Shown here piece by piece: positions 33,113 through 41,522 of a stretch of DNA of 64,000 bases. A program made the translations under genes and the position numbers. Source of the DNA: Paraburkholderia nodosa (lineage in GTDB: Bacteria; Pseudomonadota; Gammaproteobacteria; Burkholderiales; Burkholderiaceae). The notes beneath the pieces were generated by a model that ran no database searches, was not told the DNA's origin, and worked only from the letters and a program-made list of their open reading frames with translations. How positions within the stretch are numbered: the first letter of the stretch is position 1; the number at the start of each line of letters is the position of its first letter. The DNA lies in the NCBI RefSeq assembly GCF_001718195.1, contig NZ_MCNV01000018.1:1-64000 (forward strand), given 5' to 3'.

Positions 33113-33568
33113 ATGAAAGTGGCCATTGGAGGCGACAGTGCCGGAGTCGGATTGGCCCGGGTGCTGGCCGACTATCTGAAAGATCGTTTCGACGTTTTCG
33201 AAGTATCGAGCAACGAAGCGAATCCGAACGAGTTTTACGCCAATCTCTCGGACCGCGTGGCGTCGGGCGTGATCAGCGGCGCATATGACCGCGCGATTCT
33301 CGTGTGCGGCACCGGCATCGGTGTCAGCATTTCGGCGAACAAGGTGCCGGGCATTCGCGCCGCGCTGTGCCACGACACCTATTCGGCGGAACGCGCGGCG
33401 CTCTCGAACAATGCGCAGATCATCACAATGGGTTCGCGCGTGATCGGGCCGGAGGTGGCCAAGGCCATTGCCGACGCGTTTCTGGACAACACGTTCGACG
33501 AAAACGGGCGTAGCGCGGGGAACGTCGCGGCGATCAACGAAGTGGATTCGAAATATCACCACCGGTAA
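33113..33568 (+). CDS. eryI: RpiB-family D-erythrose-4-phosphate isomerase (EryI)
   Basis: A 151-residue RpiB/LacAB-family isomerase. It begins MKVAIGGDSAGV and carries the catalytic Cys in ILVCGTGIGVSISANKVPGI (about residue 66), then CHDTYSAERAALSNNAQI. In the erythritol pathway EryI makes D-erythrose-4-phosphate, which enters the pentose-phosphate pathway. ATG 33113 follows AAGGAG (33101-33106); an upstream in-frame ATG (33083) lacks a ribosome site. Last gene of the island; a hairpin follows at 33581. Confidence 0.85.
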   Translation: MKVAIGGDSAGVGLARVLADYLKDRFDVFEVSSNEANPNEFYANLSDRVASGVISGAYDRAILVCGTGIGVSISANKVPGIRAALCHDTYSAERAALSNNAQIITMGSRVIGPEVAKAIADAFLDNTFDENGRSAGNVAAINEVDSKYHHR

Positions 33569-33580
33569 CTCGACGGATTT

Positions 33581-33595
33581 CCCAGCGCGGCTGGG
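33581..33595. terminator. Hairpin between convergent eryI and metI
   Basis: CCCAGC-GCG-GCTGGG is a perfect 6-bp stem with a 3-base loop in the 32-base gap between the two convergent genes. No T-run follows on either strand, so strength is uncertain; position supports a shared terminator. Confidence 0.5.
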
Positions 33596-33600
33596 TGTCG

Positions 33601-34257
33601 TCAGCGCTTGCGATCGACACGGCGCGCAAAATACTCGCCGACCAGCTGAATCACCGATACGAGCGCGACCAGAATAAAGATCACGACGATCATCACCTGG
33701 GTTTCGTAGCGTTCGTAGCCATAGCGAATCGCCATGTCGCCAAGGCCGCCGCCCCCGACGGCGCCAGCCATCGCCGACATGTCGATCATCGCGATTGCCG
33801 TTACCGTGACGCCGCCGAGAATGCCCGGCAGCGCTTCGGGCAACAGCACGTGGTGGACGATCTGGGAGCGTTTGCAGCCCATCGCGCGCGCGGCTTCGAT
33901 GAGCCCTGGCTCCACACCCCCGAGATTGACCTGGACGATGCGCGCAAAGAACGGAATCAGGTTCGCGCTCAACGGCACGACGGCAGCCCACGCGCCCAGC
34001 GTCGTACCGACAATGAAGCGCGTGACCGGCAGCAGTGCAACCAGCAGGATGATGAAGGGGATCGCGCGGAACATGTTGATGGCGGTCGAGAGCGCCTTGT
34101 GCAGTAACGGTCGCGGATAAAGTCCGCCTGGTGCGCTCACCGTGAGCACGATCGCGAGCAGCATGCCAGCGACGATCGCGATCAGCATGGAGGCACCCAC
34201 CATGAGCAGGGTCTGCAGCAGGGCCTGCACGTAGCGGTCAGCCAGGGTTGGCGACAT
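33601..34257 (-). CDS. metI: D-methionine-type ABC transporter permease (MetI-like)
   Basis: A 218-residue permease with 5-6 predicted helices and the inner-membrane transport signature near residues 120-150 (LIEAARAMGCKRSQIVHHVL, then LPEALPGIL). The loop AGAVGGGGLGDMAIRYGYERY is characteristic of MetI. It lies 42 bases after metQ. The usual metN ATPase gene is missing on both sides, so the importer needs an ATPase encoded elsewhere or is not functional. The gap to metQ holds a short tandem repeat, GCATGCGCA twice. Confidence 0.85.
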   Translation of the reverse strand: MSPTLADRYVQALLQTLLMVGASMLIAIVAGMLLAIVLTVSAPGGLYPRPLLHKALSTAINMFRAIPFIILLVALLPVTRFIVGTTLGAWAAVVPLSANLIPFFARIVQVNLGGVEPGLIEAARAMGCKRSQIVHHVLLPEALPGILGGVTVTAIAMIDMSAMAGAVGGGGLGDMAIRYGYERYETQVMIVVIFILVALVSVIQLVGEYFARRVDRKR

Positions 34258-34299
34258 AACGTTTCACCTCGATGGAAGCATGCGCAGGCATGCGCAATA

Positions 34300-35115
34300 T
34301 CAGAATGCGGGAATCACGGACCCATTGAAGTGTGTCTGGATAAAGTGCCTGACTTCCTCTGACTGATACGCCTTGACGAGCTTCGGCACCCACGGCGCGT
34401 TGCGGTCCTGCTCGCGCACCGCGATGATGTTCACGTAGGGGTTGTGTTCCTTGTGCTCGACGGCGATGCCGTCACGCGTGGCGTACAGTCCCGCCTCGGA
34501 CGCCACGTTATTGACGATGGCCGCGGCATCCACGTCGGGCAGCGAGCGCGCCTGGACCAGCGGGTCCGCCTCGACGAAATTCAGCTTGCGGGGGTTGGCG
34601 CGCACATCCTGTAGCGAAGCGGTGCCGGTGTAGGGATCGAAGCCGTCGCGCAACGTGATGAGCTTGTGATCGCGCAGGATCACGAGGGCCCGGGTCTGGT
34701 TGCTCGGGTCGGCAGGAATGCTGACCGTTGCACCGACAGGAAGCGCCTCGAGCGACTTGTACTTCTTCGAATAGAAGCCGATGGGCGAAATATACGTGTC
34801 GCCAGCCGCCACGATCTTGTAGCCGCGCGACTTGACCTGATCGCGCAGATACGGAATGTGCTGGAAGGAATTGGCGTTCAGATCGCCGTTGTTCAGCGCC
34901 TCATTCGGGCTCGCGGTACCGCTGATGACGATGGCCTCCACGTCTAGCCCGTCCTTTTTTGCAACCTGCGTGACGACCTCCCAGATTTGCTCGTCTACGC
35001 CACCGGCCACGCCCACCTTGAGCGGCGTCGGCGCGCCGGCGGAGTAGGCGGGACCGCTGGCAAACGGCAGCACGAACGCGAGCGCGGCGAGAATGGGCAG
35101 AGTGCGTCGAATCAT
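34300..35115 (-). CDS. metQ: NlpA/MetQ-family substrate-binding protein
   Basis: A 271-residue periplasmic protein of the MetQ family. It has a signal peptide ending about SGPAYSA; there is no lipobox Cys, unlike many MetQ lipoproteins. Family features are NGDLNANSFQHIPYL (about 78-92), ISPIGFYSKKYKSLEALP, and IPADPSNQTRALVIL. It should bind methionine or a related compound. ATG 35115 starts the signal peptide; the open frame extends upstream without a ribosome site. metI follows. Confidence 0.85.
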   Translation of the reverse strand: MIRRTLPILAALAFVLPFASGPAYSAGAPTPLKVGVAGGVDEQIWEVVTQVAKKDGLDVEAIVISGTASPNEALNNGDLNANSFQHIPYLRDQVKSRGYKIVAAGDTYISPIGFYSKKYKSLEALPVGATVSIPADPSNQTRALVILRDHKLITLRDGFDPYTGTASLQDVRANPRKLNFVEADPLVQARSLPDVDAAAIVNNVASEAGLYATRDGIAVEHKEHNPYVNIIAVREQDRNAPWVPKLVKAYQSEEVRHFIQTHFNGSVIPAF

Positions 35116-35330
35116 GAAGATGGCTCCGGGGTGAAAGGATGAGTTGATACGCCGGGCCATTATAGGAACGCGGATCTGCGTGGCACTACGAATGGATTGT
35201 CGAATGCTAATGACGCGCGGCGGTCCACCTATAGCCAGCAGGCCTGCTTAACGTGACGCGTTACGGTTGCCATGCGCCGCGATCGAAACGGGATGTAGAC
35301 GAATTTTGGCTGATAGGCTTTTTAGTGGTT

Positions 35331-35339
35331 TGCTATATA
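35331..35339 (+). promoter_or_regulatory. Extended -10 promoter for the amino-acid binding protein gene
   Basis: TGCTATATA matches an extended -10 (TG at 35331-35332, TATATA at 35334-35339), 37 bases before the GTG start at 35376, in a locally AT-rich stretch. No convincing -35 box is seen, which is usual for extended -10 promoters. Confidence 0.45.
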
Positions 35340-35375
35340 CTTTTCCAACTTTTCTTGTCCCGGGGCGACGACGCT

Positions 35376-36137
35376 GTGAAAAAAATCCTCCTCACCCTTG
35401 CCGCCTCGGTGGCAGCCTGTGCCATCTGGTCAGTCGCCGCGCACGCGGAAGACCGCGAACTGGTTGTGGCATCGAGTGCGACCTATACACCGTTCGCGTT
35501 TGAAAACAAGGACAAGCAGATCGTAGGCTTTGACATCGACATCATCGACGCGATCGCGAGGCAGCAGCATATGAAACTGCGTATCGTGAACACGCCGTTC
35601 ACGAGCATCTTCGCGTCGCTCAACAATGGCGACGTGGACCTGGTCATCTCCGGCGTCACGATCAACGATAAGCGTAAGCAGAGTTTTGACTTCTCGGCGC
35701 CGTATTTCGACGCACGCCAGTTGATCGCGGTGCCGAAGAACAGTCCCGTGAAGTCGTTGAAGGACCTGGATGGCAAGAAGGTCTCCGTGGTGAGCGGTTC
35801 CACGGCCGACGATGTCATGAGCCGTGAGGTGGGCAAGACCAACCCGAATATCCGACGTTTCGAGAGCACGCCGCTCATCATTTCCGAACTCGCCTCAGGT
35901 GGTGTAGACGCGGCAATTGGCGACAACGGTGTCATTGCGTACCGGGTATCGCAGAATCCTGGCCTCAAGACCGTGGAAGACGCGAATTTCCCCAAGGAAT
36001 ACTACGGAATCGTGGTCCGCAAAGGCGACAAGGCCCTGCTGGACAAGATTAACGCCGGGTTGGCTGCGATCCGCGCAGATGGCAGCTACAACGTGATTTA
36101 CAAGAAGTGGTTCAACCAGGACTTCAAGCCGCAATAA
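35376..36137 (+). CDS. Polar amino-acid ABC transporter substrate-binding protein
   Basis: A 253-residue periplasmic binding protein of family 3. It starts at a GTG with the signal peptide MKKILLTLAASVAACAIWSV, cleaved around AAHAE. The mature part has ASSATYTPFAFENKD, VGFDIDIIDAIA and DLVISGVTINDKRKQSFDFS, as in lysine/arginine/ornithine-binding proteins. The open frame extends upstream to 35253 but would bury the signal peptide. A permease gene follows after 62 bases. Arginine or a guanidino compound is a plausible ligand given the GbuA/AruI genes next door (inference). Confidence 0.85.
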   Translation: MKKILLTLAASVAACAIWSVAAHAEDRELVVASSATYTPFAFENKDKQIVGFDIDIIDAIARQQHMKLRIVNTPFTSIFASLNNGDVDLVISGVTINDKRKQSFDFSAPYFDARQLIAVPKNSPVKSLKDLDGKKVSVVSGSTADDVMSREVGKTNPNIRRFESTPLIISELASGGVDAAIGDNGVIAYRVSQNPGLKTVEDANFPKEYYGIVVRKGDKALLDKINAGLAAIRADGSYNVIYKKWFNQDFKPQ

Positions 36138-36199
36138 TGGCGTGATGCACCGGCGCGCGCCGGGCCCGCCCGCGCTTCGGCCTTTTATTGAAAGCGAGC

Positions 36200-36982
36200 A
36201 TGGAAGACAGCAATCCGGTCATGTGGTTCGGCTGGTTCCGCCCGGACATCCTGGTGGAGTACAGGCAACTGTTCTGGGAGGGGGCGTTGGTCACCGTTGG
36301 CACGACGGTGGCCTGCGTGCTGATGGGCTGCGCCTTGGGCCTCTTGTTGGCGCTCGCGCGGCTTGCCGACGCGAGGCATCAGCCGTGGCGGGCGGCGTGC
36401 AAATATGTGCTGCGCTGGCCGTCTACGGCTTATGTGAGTTTCTTTCGCGGCACGCCGTTGTTCGTGCAGATCTTGCTGATGCATTTCGCGGTGATGCCGG
36501 TGTTCATCCATCCGGTGCACGGGCTGTTGATCAGCGGCGATCTGGCTCGAACCTTGAAGCAGAATCACGGGGCGCTGATCTCCGGCGTAGCGGCGCTGAC
36601 GCTGAATTCCAGCGCCTATATCTCCGAGGTGTTTCGCGCAGGCATCCAGTCGATTGCGATCGGCCAGAGGCAGGCGGGCCAATCGCTGGGCATGACGCAC
36701 GGGCAGATGATGCGTTATGTTGTGATCCCCCAAGCCTTCCGGCGCATGCTGCCTCCACTGGGCAACAACGTGATATCGCTGCTCAAGGACACGTCGTTGA
36801 TCTCGGCAATCGGTCTCGGTGAGATGGCCTACGCTGCACGCACAGTGGCCGGCGCTTACGGCCGCTATTGGGAGCCTTACCTGGCGATTGCCGCAGCATA
36901 CTGGCTGATGACGTTGGCGCTGACAATGGGCCTGCGCAGGCTGGAGGATCACCTGGCGCGAACCGATCACGTCGCACGGTAA
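36200..36982 (+). CDS. Polar amino-acid ABC transporter permease
   Basis: A 260-residue HisM/GlnP-type permease. It contains STAYVSFFRGTPLFVQILL (about 81-99), the EAA loop SIAIGQRQAGQSLGMTHGQ (about 156-174) and SLLKDTSLISAIGLGEM. ATG 36200 is used; an upstream TTG (36188) is also in frame. It pairs with the binding protein at 35376, but no ATPase gene is present, so the system must borrow one or is incomplete. Confidence 0.85.
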   Translation: MEDSNPVMWFGWFRPDILVEYRQLFWEGALVTVGTTVACVLMGCALGLLLALARLADARHQPWRAACKYVLRWPSTAYVSFFRGTPLFVQILLMHFAVMPVFIHPVHGLLISGDLARTLKQNHGALISGVAALTLNSSAYISEVFRAGIQSIAIGQRQAGQSLGMTHGQMMRYVVIPQAFRRMLPPLGNNVISLLKDTSLISAIGLGEMAYAARTVAGAYGRYWEPYLAIAAAYWLMTLALTMGLRRLEDHLARTDHVAR

Positions 36983-37045
36983 TCCGATATCTAAAGACTG
37001 ACGGCAGCAGAGCGGGGTCGCCGCCAAGCTTCGCGATATCCCGAG

Positions 37046-37993
37046 TCACGCGCGGCGCTTCACACCCGGCAGTACGCAAAGCGCTTCATAAGCGAGATTG
37101 GCGGCAAGCAGGGCGGTGGTGCCGAACGGATCGTACGGCGGCGCGACTTCGACCACATCCGCGCCCACCAGGTCGAGCCCCCATGCGCCACGAATGATTT
37201 CGAGGGCTTGCGGGACCGTCAGTCCTGCGATCTCCGGCGTGCCGGTACCGGGCGCGTACGCCGGGTCGATGCCGTCGATATCGAAACTCAGATACACCGG
37301 CCCTCCGCCAACGCGCTCGCGCACCTCTGCCATCAGCGGTTCGAGCGAGCGGTTCCAGCACTCCTCGGCCTGCACTACGCGAAAACCCTGTTCGCGACAC
37401 CAGTCGAAGTCTTCTGCGGCGTAGCCGGTGCCGCGCAGACCGATCTGCACCACACGCTGGCAGTCGAGCAGCCCTTCCTCGACCGCGCGGCGAAACGGTG
37501 TGCCGTGCGCAATCTTCTCGCCCATCATCGTGTCGTTGACATCCGCGTGCGCGTCGACGTGTATCAGGCCGACCTTGCCGTGCTTGCGATGAATGGCACG
37601 CAGGACCGGCAGCGTGATCGTATGGTCGCCGCCTAGCGTGACCGGCGTAGCGCCGTGGCTCAGGATGGCGTCGTAGGCCGTCTCGATCCGTGCGATCGAA
37701 TCGGGGAGGTTGTACGGATTGATCGCGACATCGCCGATATCCGCGACGCGCAGCGAATCGAACGGCGCGGCGCGTGTCGCCATGTTGTACGGGCGCAGCA
37801 ACACCGATTCGGTGCGAATCTGGCGCGGCCCGTAGCGCGCGCCGGTGCGATTCGATGTGCCCAGATCGAACGGCACGCCAACGAAGCAGGCATCGAGCCC
37901 TTCGGCGTTCTCCACGTTGGGCAGTCGCATCATCGTCGCGATCCCGCCGCAGCGCGGCATCGCGTTACCGCCCAGGGGCTGGAAATATTCCAT
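37046..37993 (-). CDS. gbuA: Guanidinobutyrase-like ureohydrolase (GbuA)
   Basis: A 315-residue agmatinase/arginase-family enzyme. The binuclear Mn site is visible in GGDHTITLP (about 118-126), HVDAHADVND (about 142-151) and SFDIDGIDPAYAPGTGTPE (about 229-247). The N-terminal QPLGGNAMPRCGGIATMMRLP (20 residues from QPLGG to MRL) closely follows guanidinobutyrase as I know it from Pseudomonas. Expected reaction: 4-guanidinobutyrate to GABA and urea. Its divergent neighbour aruI makes the precursor aldehyde, which supports GbuA over agmatinase. ATG 37993 is chosen; an in-frame ATG at 38017 has no ribosome site. Confidence 0.85.
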   Translation of the reverse strand: MEYFQPLGGNAMPRCGGIATMMRLPNVENAEGLDACFVGVPFDLGTSNRTGARYGPRQIRTESVLLRPYNMATRAAPFDSLRVADIGDVAINPYNLPDSIARIETAYDAILSHGATPVTLGGDHTITLPVLRAIHRKHGKVGLIHVDAHADVNDTMMGEKIAHGTPFRRAVEEGLLDCQRVVQIGLRGTGYAAEDFDWCREQGFRVVQAEECWNRSLEPLMAEVRERVGGGPVYLSFDIDGIDPAYAPGTGTPEIAGLTVPQALEIIRGAWGLDLVGADVVEVAPPYDPFGTTALLAANLAYEALCVLPGVKRRA

Positions 37994-38035
37994 GTTCACG
38001 ATTCGCTCCAGTTGCATTCAGTCAGATGCTTAAAA

Positions 38036-38050
38036 GCATTCGGTGAATGC
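38036..38050. promoter_or_regulatory. GCATTC-GGT-GAATGC palindrome near gbuA
   Basis: A perfect 6-bp inverted repeat with a 3-base centre, 43 bases upstream of the gbuA start. A related TGCATTCA half lies at 38013-38020. Likely an operator; binding protein unknown. Confidence 0.45.
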
Positions 38051-38092
38051 ATTTTCTGCGCGAGGGCGGGACACGAACAATCGAAATATTTT

Positions 38093-38118
38093 CATGCGAC
38101 GCATGTTCTCCCGTCATG
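38093..38118 (+). promoter_or_regulatory. CATG triple array, site 1
   Basis: CATG boxes start at 38093, 38102 and 38115, i.e. CATG-N5-CATG-N9-CATG, preceded by TTTT. Sites 2 and 3 carry the same three boxes in the opposite order (N9 then N5). Confidence 0.6.
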
Positions 38119-38170
38119 GATCCGCGTAAACCCTCGCACCTCGCCGTGCATAGGCGGGTTTTCCTCAGGT

Positions 38171-38200
38171 CATGCAAGAAGCTCATGCACCGCATGAAAA
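38171..38200 (-). promoter_or_regulatory. CATG triple array, site 2
   Basis: CATG boxes start at 38171, 38184 and 38193 (N9 then N5), followed by AAAA. On the minus strand it reads TTTTCATG-N5-CATG-N9-CATG, the mirror of site 1, about 125 bases before aruI. Confidence 0.6.
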
Positions 38201-38325
38201 CATATCGATTGTCCGCGCCGCGCGGCGCCGCCGAGAATGGTTTGGACAACGACGCAGATGCGTGTGCATAGGCCAATCGGGCCGGCATCTGTATCGGACG
38301 GTACCAACCAGGAACGCGACCATCC

Positions 38326-40020
38326 ATGAACTATCCGGAATACACCGCCAGCTTCGAGGAAGCCGGCGCGCGGCCAATGCAATGGCCCCATACAACGGGC
38401 CAAACCTGCGGCGAGGCACTCGTCACCCTGCTCGAAGGATACGGCGTCCAGTACGTGTTCGGCATTCCGGGCGTGCATACGGTCGAGCTTTATCGGGGTC
38501 TCGCCGCTTCGTCCATCCGCCACGTCACGCCGCGCCATGAACAGGGCGCGGGCTTCATGGCGGACGGCTATGCACGCGTGACCGGAAAACCGGGCGTGTG
38601 CTTCATCATCACGGGGCCAGGCATGACAAACATCGCGACCGCGATGGCGCAGGCGTATGCCGACTCCATTCCGATGCTGGTGATATCGAGCGTGAATGCA
38701 CGCCGCGAACTGGGCAACGGAGACGGACGCCTGCACGAACTGCCATCGCAGCGCGACGTATTCACTGGGCTCACCGCGTTCTCGCACACGCTGCTCGATG
38801 CTGCGGAACTGCCCCAGGTGCTGGCCCGCGCATTCGCCGTTTTCGGCGGCGCGCGGCCGCGTCCGGTGCACATCGAGATTCCGCTGGACGTAATCGTCGC
38901 ACCCGCTCGCGGCATGAACCTGATGCCAGTCGTCCTGCCAGCGAGGCCGGCGGGGTGCCCGGTGGCCCTCGCTGCGGCGGCAGACCTGCTTGCCACGGCG
39001 CGCCGTCCACTGATTCTCGCAGGCGGCGGCGCGCTGCACGCCGCGGCCGAACTGCAGGAACTCGCCGAGCGCCTGCAGGCGCCGGTTGCGCTGACGATCA
39101 ACGCCAAGGGCTTGCTGCCGCCCGAGCATCCGCTGCTGCTCGGCTCGACGCAATCGCTGCCGCCAACGCGGGCGCTGGCCCGCGAAGCGGACGTCGTGCT
39201 CGCGGTCGGCACCGAGTTGGGCGAAACCGACTACGACGTGGTGTTCGACGGCGGCTTTTCGATCGAGGGCCGGCTGATCCGCATCGACATCGACGCGCAG
39301 CAACTGATGCGCAACTTCAGTCCCGACGTGGCCATCCCCGCCGACTCGCGGCAAGCGCTTGGCAGTCTGTCGACGCGGCTGCATGAACGCATCATGTCGG
39401 CGCGTCAGCGCGAGTGGGGCGCGCAGCGGGTCGCGCTCGCGCGGCAGGCCGTGGAGGCCGGCTACGACGCGCCGACACGCTCGCAGAAGCGCCTTGTCGA
39501 CACGATCACTGCCGCGTTGCCACACGTCATCATCGCGGGCGACTCGACCAGTCCCGTGTATGCGGGCAACTTCGTGCACGACGCACCGCAGCCGCGTTCA
39601 TGGTTCAACTCGTCGACTGGCTACGGCACGCTGGGCTATGGGCTTCCCGCGGCGATTGGCGCGAAGCTCGCGGCGCCCGATCGCCCCGTGGTTTGCCTGA
39701 TCGGCGACGGCGGACTGCAGTTCACGCTGCCGGAACTCGCGAGCGCCGTGGAAGCCAGAGTGCCGGTTGTTGTTCTCTTGTGGAACAACTTCGGCTACGG
39801 CGAGATTCGCCGCTACATGACGGCGCGCGACATCGTGCCGGTCGGCGTCGATATCCACACGCCGGATTTTCTCGCACTGGCGCGCGGTTTCGGCTGCGTG
39901 GCGGCTCGCGTGGATACGCCCGATGCACTTGCTGCCGAGCTGCAGCAAGCCGTATCGCGCGACATTCCGACCGTGGTCGAAGTGAACGAAGCCGACTGGT
40001 TTGCGCGGGTGCCAGCATGA
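38326..40020 (+). CDS. aruI: 5-guanidino-2-oxopentanoate (2-ketoarginine) decarboxylase, AruI-like
   Basis: A 564-residue thiamine-diphosphate enzyme of the acetolactate-synthase fold. It has the N-terminal domain with the activating Glu in RHEQGAGFMADGYARVTG (Glu about 73), a central domain, and the C-terminal ThDP/Mg motif GDGGLQFTLPELASAVEA...WNN (about 461-490). In the arginine transaminase pathway AruI decarboxylates 2-ketoarginine to 4-guanidinobutyraldehyde. The divergent gbuA and the overlapping aldehyde dehydrogenase gene supply the next steps, which supports this over acetolactate synthase. The AruH transaminase gene is not in the window. The stop overlaps the next start (ATGA). Confidence 0.83.
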   Translation: MNYPEYTASFEEAGARPMQWPHTTGQTCGEALVTLLEGYGVQYVFGIPGVHTVELYRGLAASSIRHVTPRHEQGAGFMADGYARVTGKPGVCFIITGPGMTNIATAMAQAYADSIPMLVISSVNARRELGNGDGRLHELPSQRDVFTGLTAFSHTLLDAAELPQVLARAFAVFGGARPRPVHIEIPLDVIVAPARGMNLMPVVLPARPAGCPVALAAAADLLATARRPLILAGGGALHAAAELQELAERLQAPVALTINAKGLLPPEHPLLLGSTQSLPPTRALAREADVVLAVGTELGETDYDVVFDGGFSIEGRLIRIDIDAQQLMRNFSPDVAIPADSRQALGSLSTRLHERIMSARQREWGAQRVALARQAVEAGYDAPTRSQKRLVDTITAALPHVIIAGDSTSPVYAGNFVHDAPQPRSWFNSSTGYGTLGYGLPAAIGAKLAAPDRPVVCLIGDGGLQFTLPELASAVEARVPVVVLLWNNFGYGEIRRYMTARDIVPVGVDIHTPDFLALARGFGCVAARVDTPDALAAELQQAVSRDIPTVVEVNEADWFARVPA

Positions 40021-41522
40021 AGCTGCATGAAGGGTTCGGGCCGGGAGTGACCCTGCGTACGCAGCTCTACATCGACGGCTTCTGGTGCGCGGGCGAGGGC
40101 GGGCGGCGTCTGACGGTCGTCAACCCATCGACCGAAGAAACGATTGCCCACGTCGAGGCTGGCAACGCCGCCGATGTCGATAGCGCGGTGCGTGCCGCCG
40201 CACGGGCCTTCCGCACCTGGAAGAAGACAACCGCCGCGCAGCGTGCAGCCTTGCTGCGTGCGATCGCCAGCGGCGTGAGCGACCGGCGCGAGCATCTGGC
40301 GGCGCTGCAGTCGCTCAACAACGGCAAACCGCTGGAGGAGGCGCGAATCGACGTGAGCGACGTGATTGCCACGTTCGAGTACTACGCGGGCCTCGCCGAG
40401 CAACTCGACGCAGTCGGCGAGTCCGTGGTTGCCATTCCCAGCGACGACTATCGGGCGAGCGTCCGGCGCGAGCCGGCGGGCGCGGTCGCGCTGATCGTGC
40501 CGTGGAATTTCCCGATGGTCACGACGGCGTGGAAACTCGCGCCTGCGCTTGCGGCCGGCTGCACGGTCATTCTCAAGCCATCCGAAATAACGCCCCTGCC
40601 TGAGCTGGAGCTTGCGGCAATCATCGCGGAGGCCGGTGTGCCGAGAGGCGTGGTCAACGTCGTGACGGGCACGGGCACCGAAGTCGGGGCGCCGTTGGCG
40701 TCACACCCGCTCGTCGCGAAGGTTTCCTTTACCGGCAGCACTGCGGTTGGGGCGCAGGTCATGAAAACCGCTGCGGATACGATCAAAGGCGTGAGTCTGG
40801 AACTGGGCGGAAAGTCCTCCATTATCGTGTTCGCCGATGCGGACCTCGATCTCGCCACCGACCTCGTTGCGGGCGGCGCGTTTTTCAATGCCGGCCAGAT
40901 GTGCTCGGCCACTTCGCGCGTACTGGTCGAGCGACCGATAGCGGACGCACTCGCGGCGCGGCTCGCCGACCGCGCAACGCGCACGGTCGTCGGCGATCCT
41001 TTCCAGCCCGGCGTGCAGATGGGGCCACTCACCAACCGCGCGCAGTACGACCGCGTGCAGCGCTACATCGCGCACGGCAAGGCCGACGGCGCGCGTCTCG
41101 TGATCGAAGGCGAGGCGCCAGCCGGTCCCGGCTACTTTGTGAAACCGACGATGTTCGTCGATATCCCCGCCGAAAGCCCGCTGTGGCGCGAGGAAATCTT
41201 CGGCCCCGTGCTGTGCCTGCGCAGCTTCGATACCGAGGACGAGGCCATCGGGGCGGCCAACGATACGGAGTTCGGCCTGGTCGCCACGGTCGTCACGCGT
41301 GACGCCGGGCGGGGCAGGCGAGTGGCGGCCGAACTGGAAGCGGGCGTTGTCTGGATCAACGCGCCGCAGGTCATCTTTCCTCAGACCTCATGGGGCGGCT
41401 ACAAGCGCAGCAGCATCGGGCGCGAGCTGGGTCCGTTCGGGCTCGCCGCCTTCCAGGAAATCAAGCAGGTGCTCATGCCTGTCGGGGCCGCCGCGGCTCC
41501 GGAAAACGTTCGCGGTGCATGA
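40017..41522 (+). CDS. Aldehyde dehydrogenase (4-guanidinobutyraldehyde dehydrogenase by context)
   Basis: A 501-residue NAD-dependent aldehyde dehydrogenase of the betaine-aldehyde/aminoaldehyde class. It has IVPWNFPMVTTAWK (about 162-175), FTGSTAVG, Glu in LELGGKSSIIV (about 261) and the catalytic Cys in GQMCSATSRVLV (about 295). It starts 4 bases inside aruI, so the two are coupled, and the aldehyde made by AruI is its obvious substrate. Aminobutyraldehyde or betaine aldehyde remain possible. A CATG array (site 3) overlaps its stop codon. Confidence 0.85.
   Translation: MKLHEGFGPGVTLRTQLYIDGFWCAGEGGRRLTVVNPSTEETIAHVEAGNAADVDSAVRAAARAFRTWKKTTAAQRAALLRAIASGVSDRREHLAALQSLNNGKPLEEARIDVSDVIATFEYYAGLAEQLDAVGESVVAIPSDDYRASVRREPAGAVALIVPWNFPMVTTAWKLAPALAAGCTVILKPSEITPLPELELAAIIAEAGVPRGVVNVVTGTGTEVGAPLASHPLVAKVSFTGSTAVGAQVMKTAADTIKGVSLELGGKSSIIVFADADLDLATDLVAGGAFFNAGQMCSATSRVLVERPIADALAARLADRATRTVVGDPFQPGVQMGPLTNRAQYDRVQRYIAHGKADGARLVIEGEAPAGPGYFVKPTMFVDIPAESPLWREEIFGPVLCLRSFDTEDEAIGAANDTEFGLVATVVTRDAGRGRRVAAELEAGVVWINAPQVIFPQTSWGGYKRSSIGRELGPFGLAAFQEIKQVLMPVGAAAAPENVRGA

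Larger units (their letters stand above)
37994..38325. promoter_or_regulatory. Divergent gbuA/aruI control region
   Basis: This 332-base region contains no gene. It holds a GCATTC-GGT-GAATGC palindrome (38036-38050, close to gbuA) and a 29-base imperfect inverted repeat, 38077-38105 against 38184-38212, identical at 25 of 29 positions. Each arm carries part of the CATG arrays described separately. A repressor or activator that bridges the two arms could control both promoters. Confidence 0.6.

Noticed and set aside
34276..34297. Tandem GCATGCGCA repeat as a member of the CATG regulatory arrays
   Set aside because: The boxes are spaced by 6 bases with no third box, unlike the N5/N9 pattern, and lie between two genes of one transcript.
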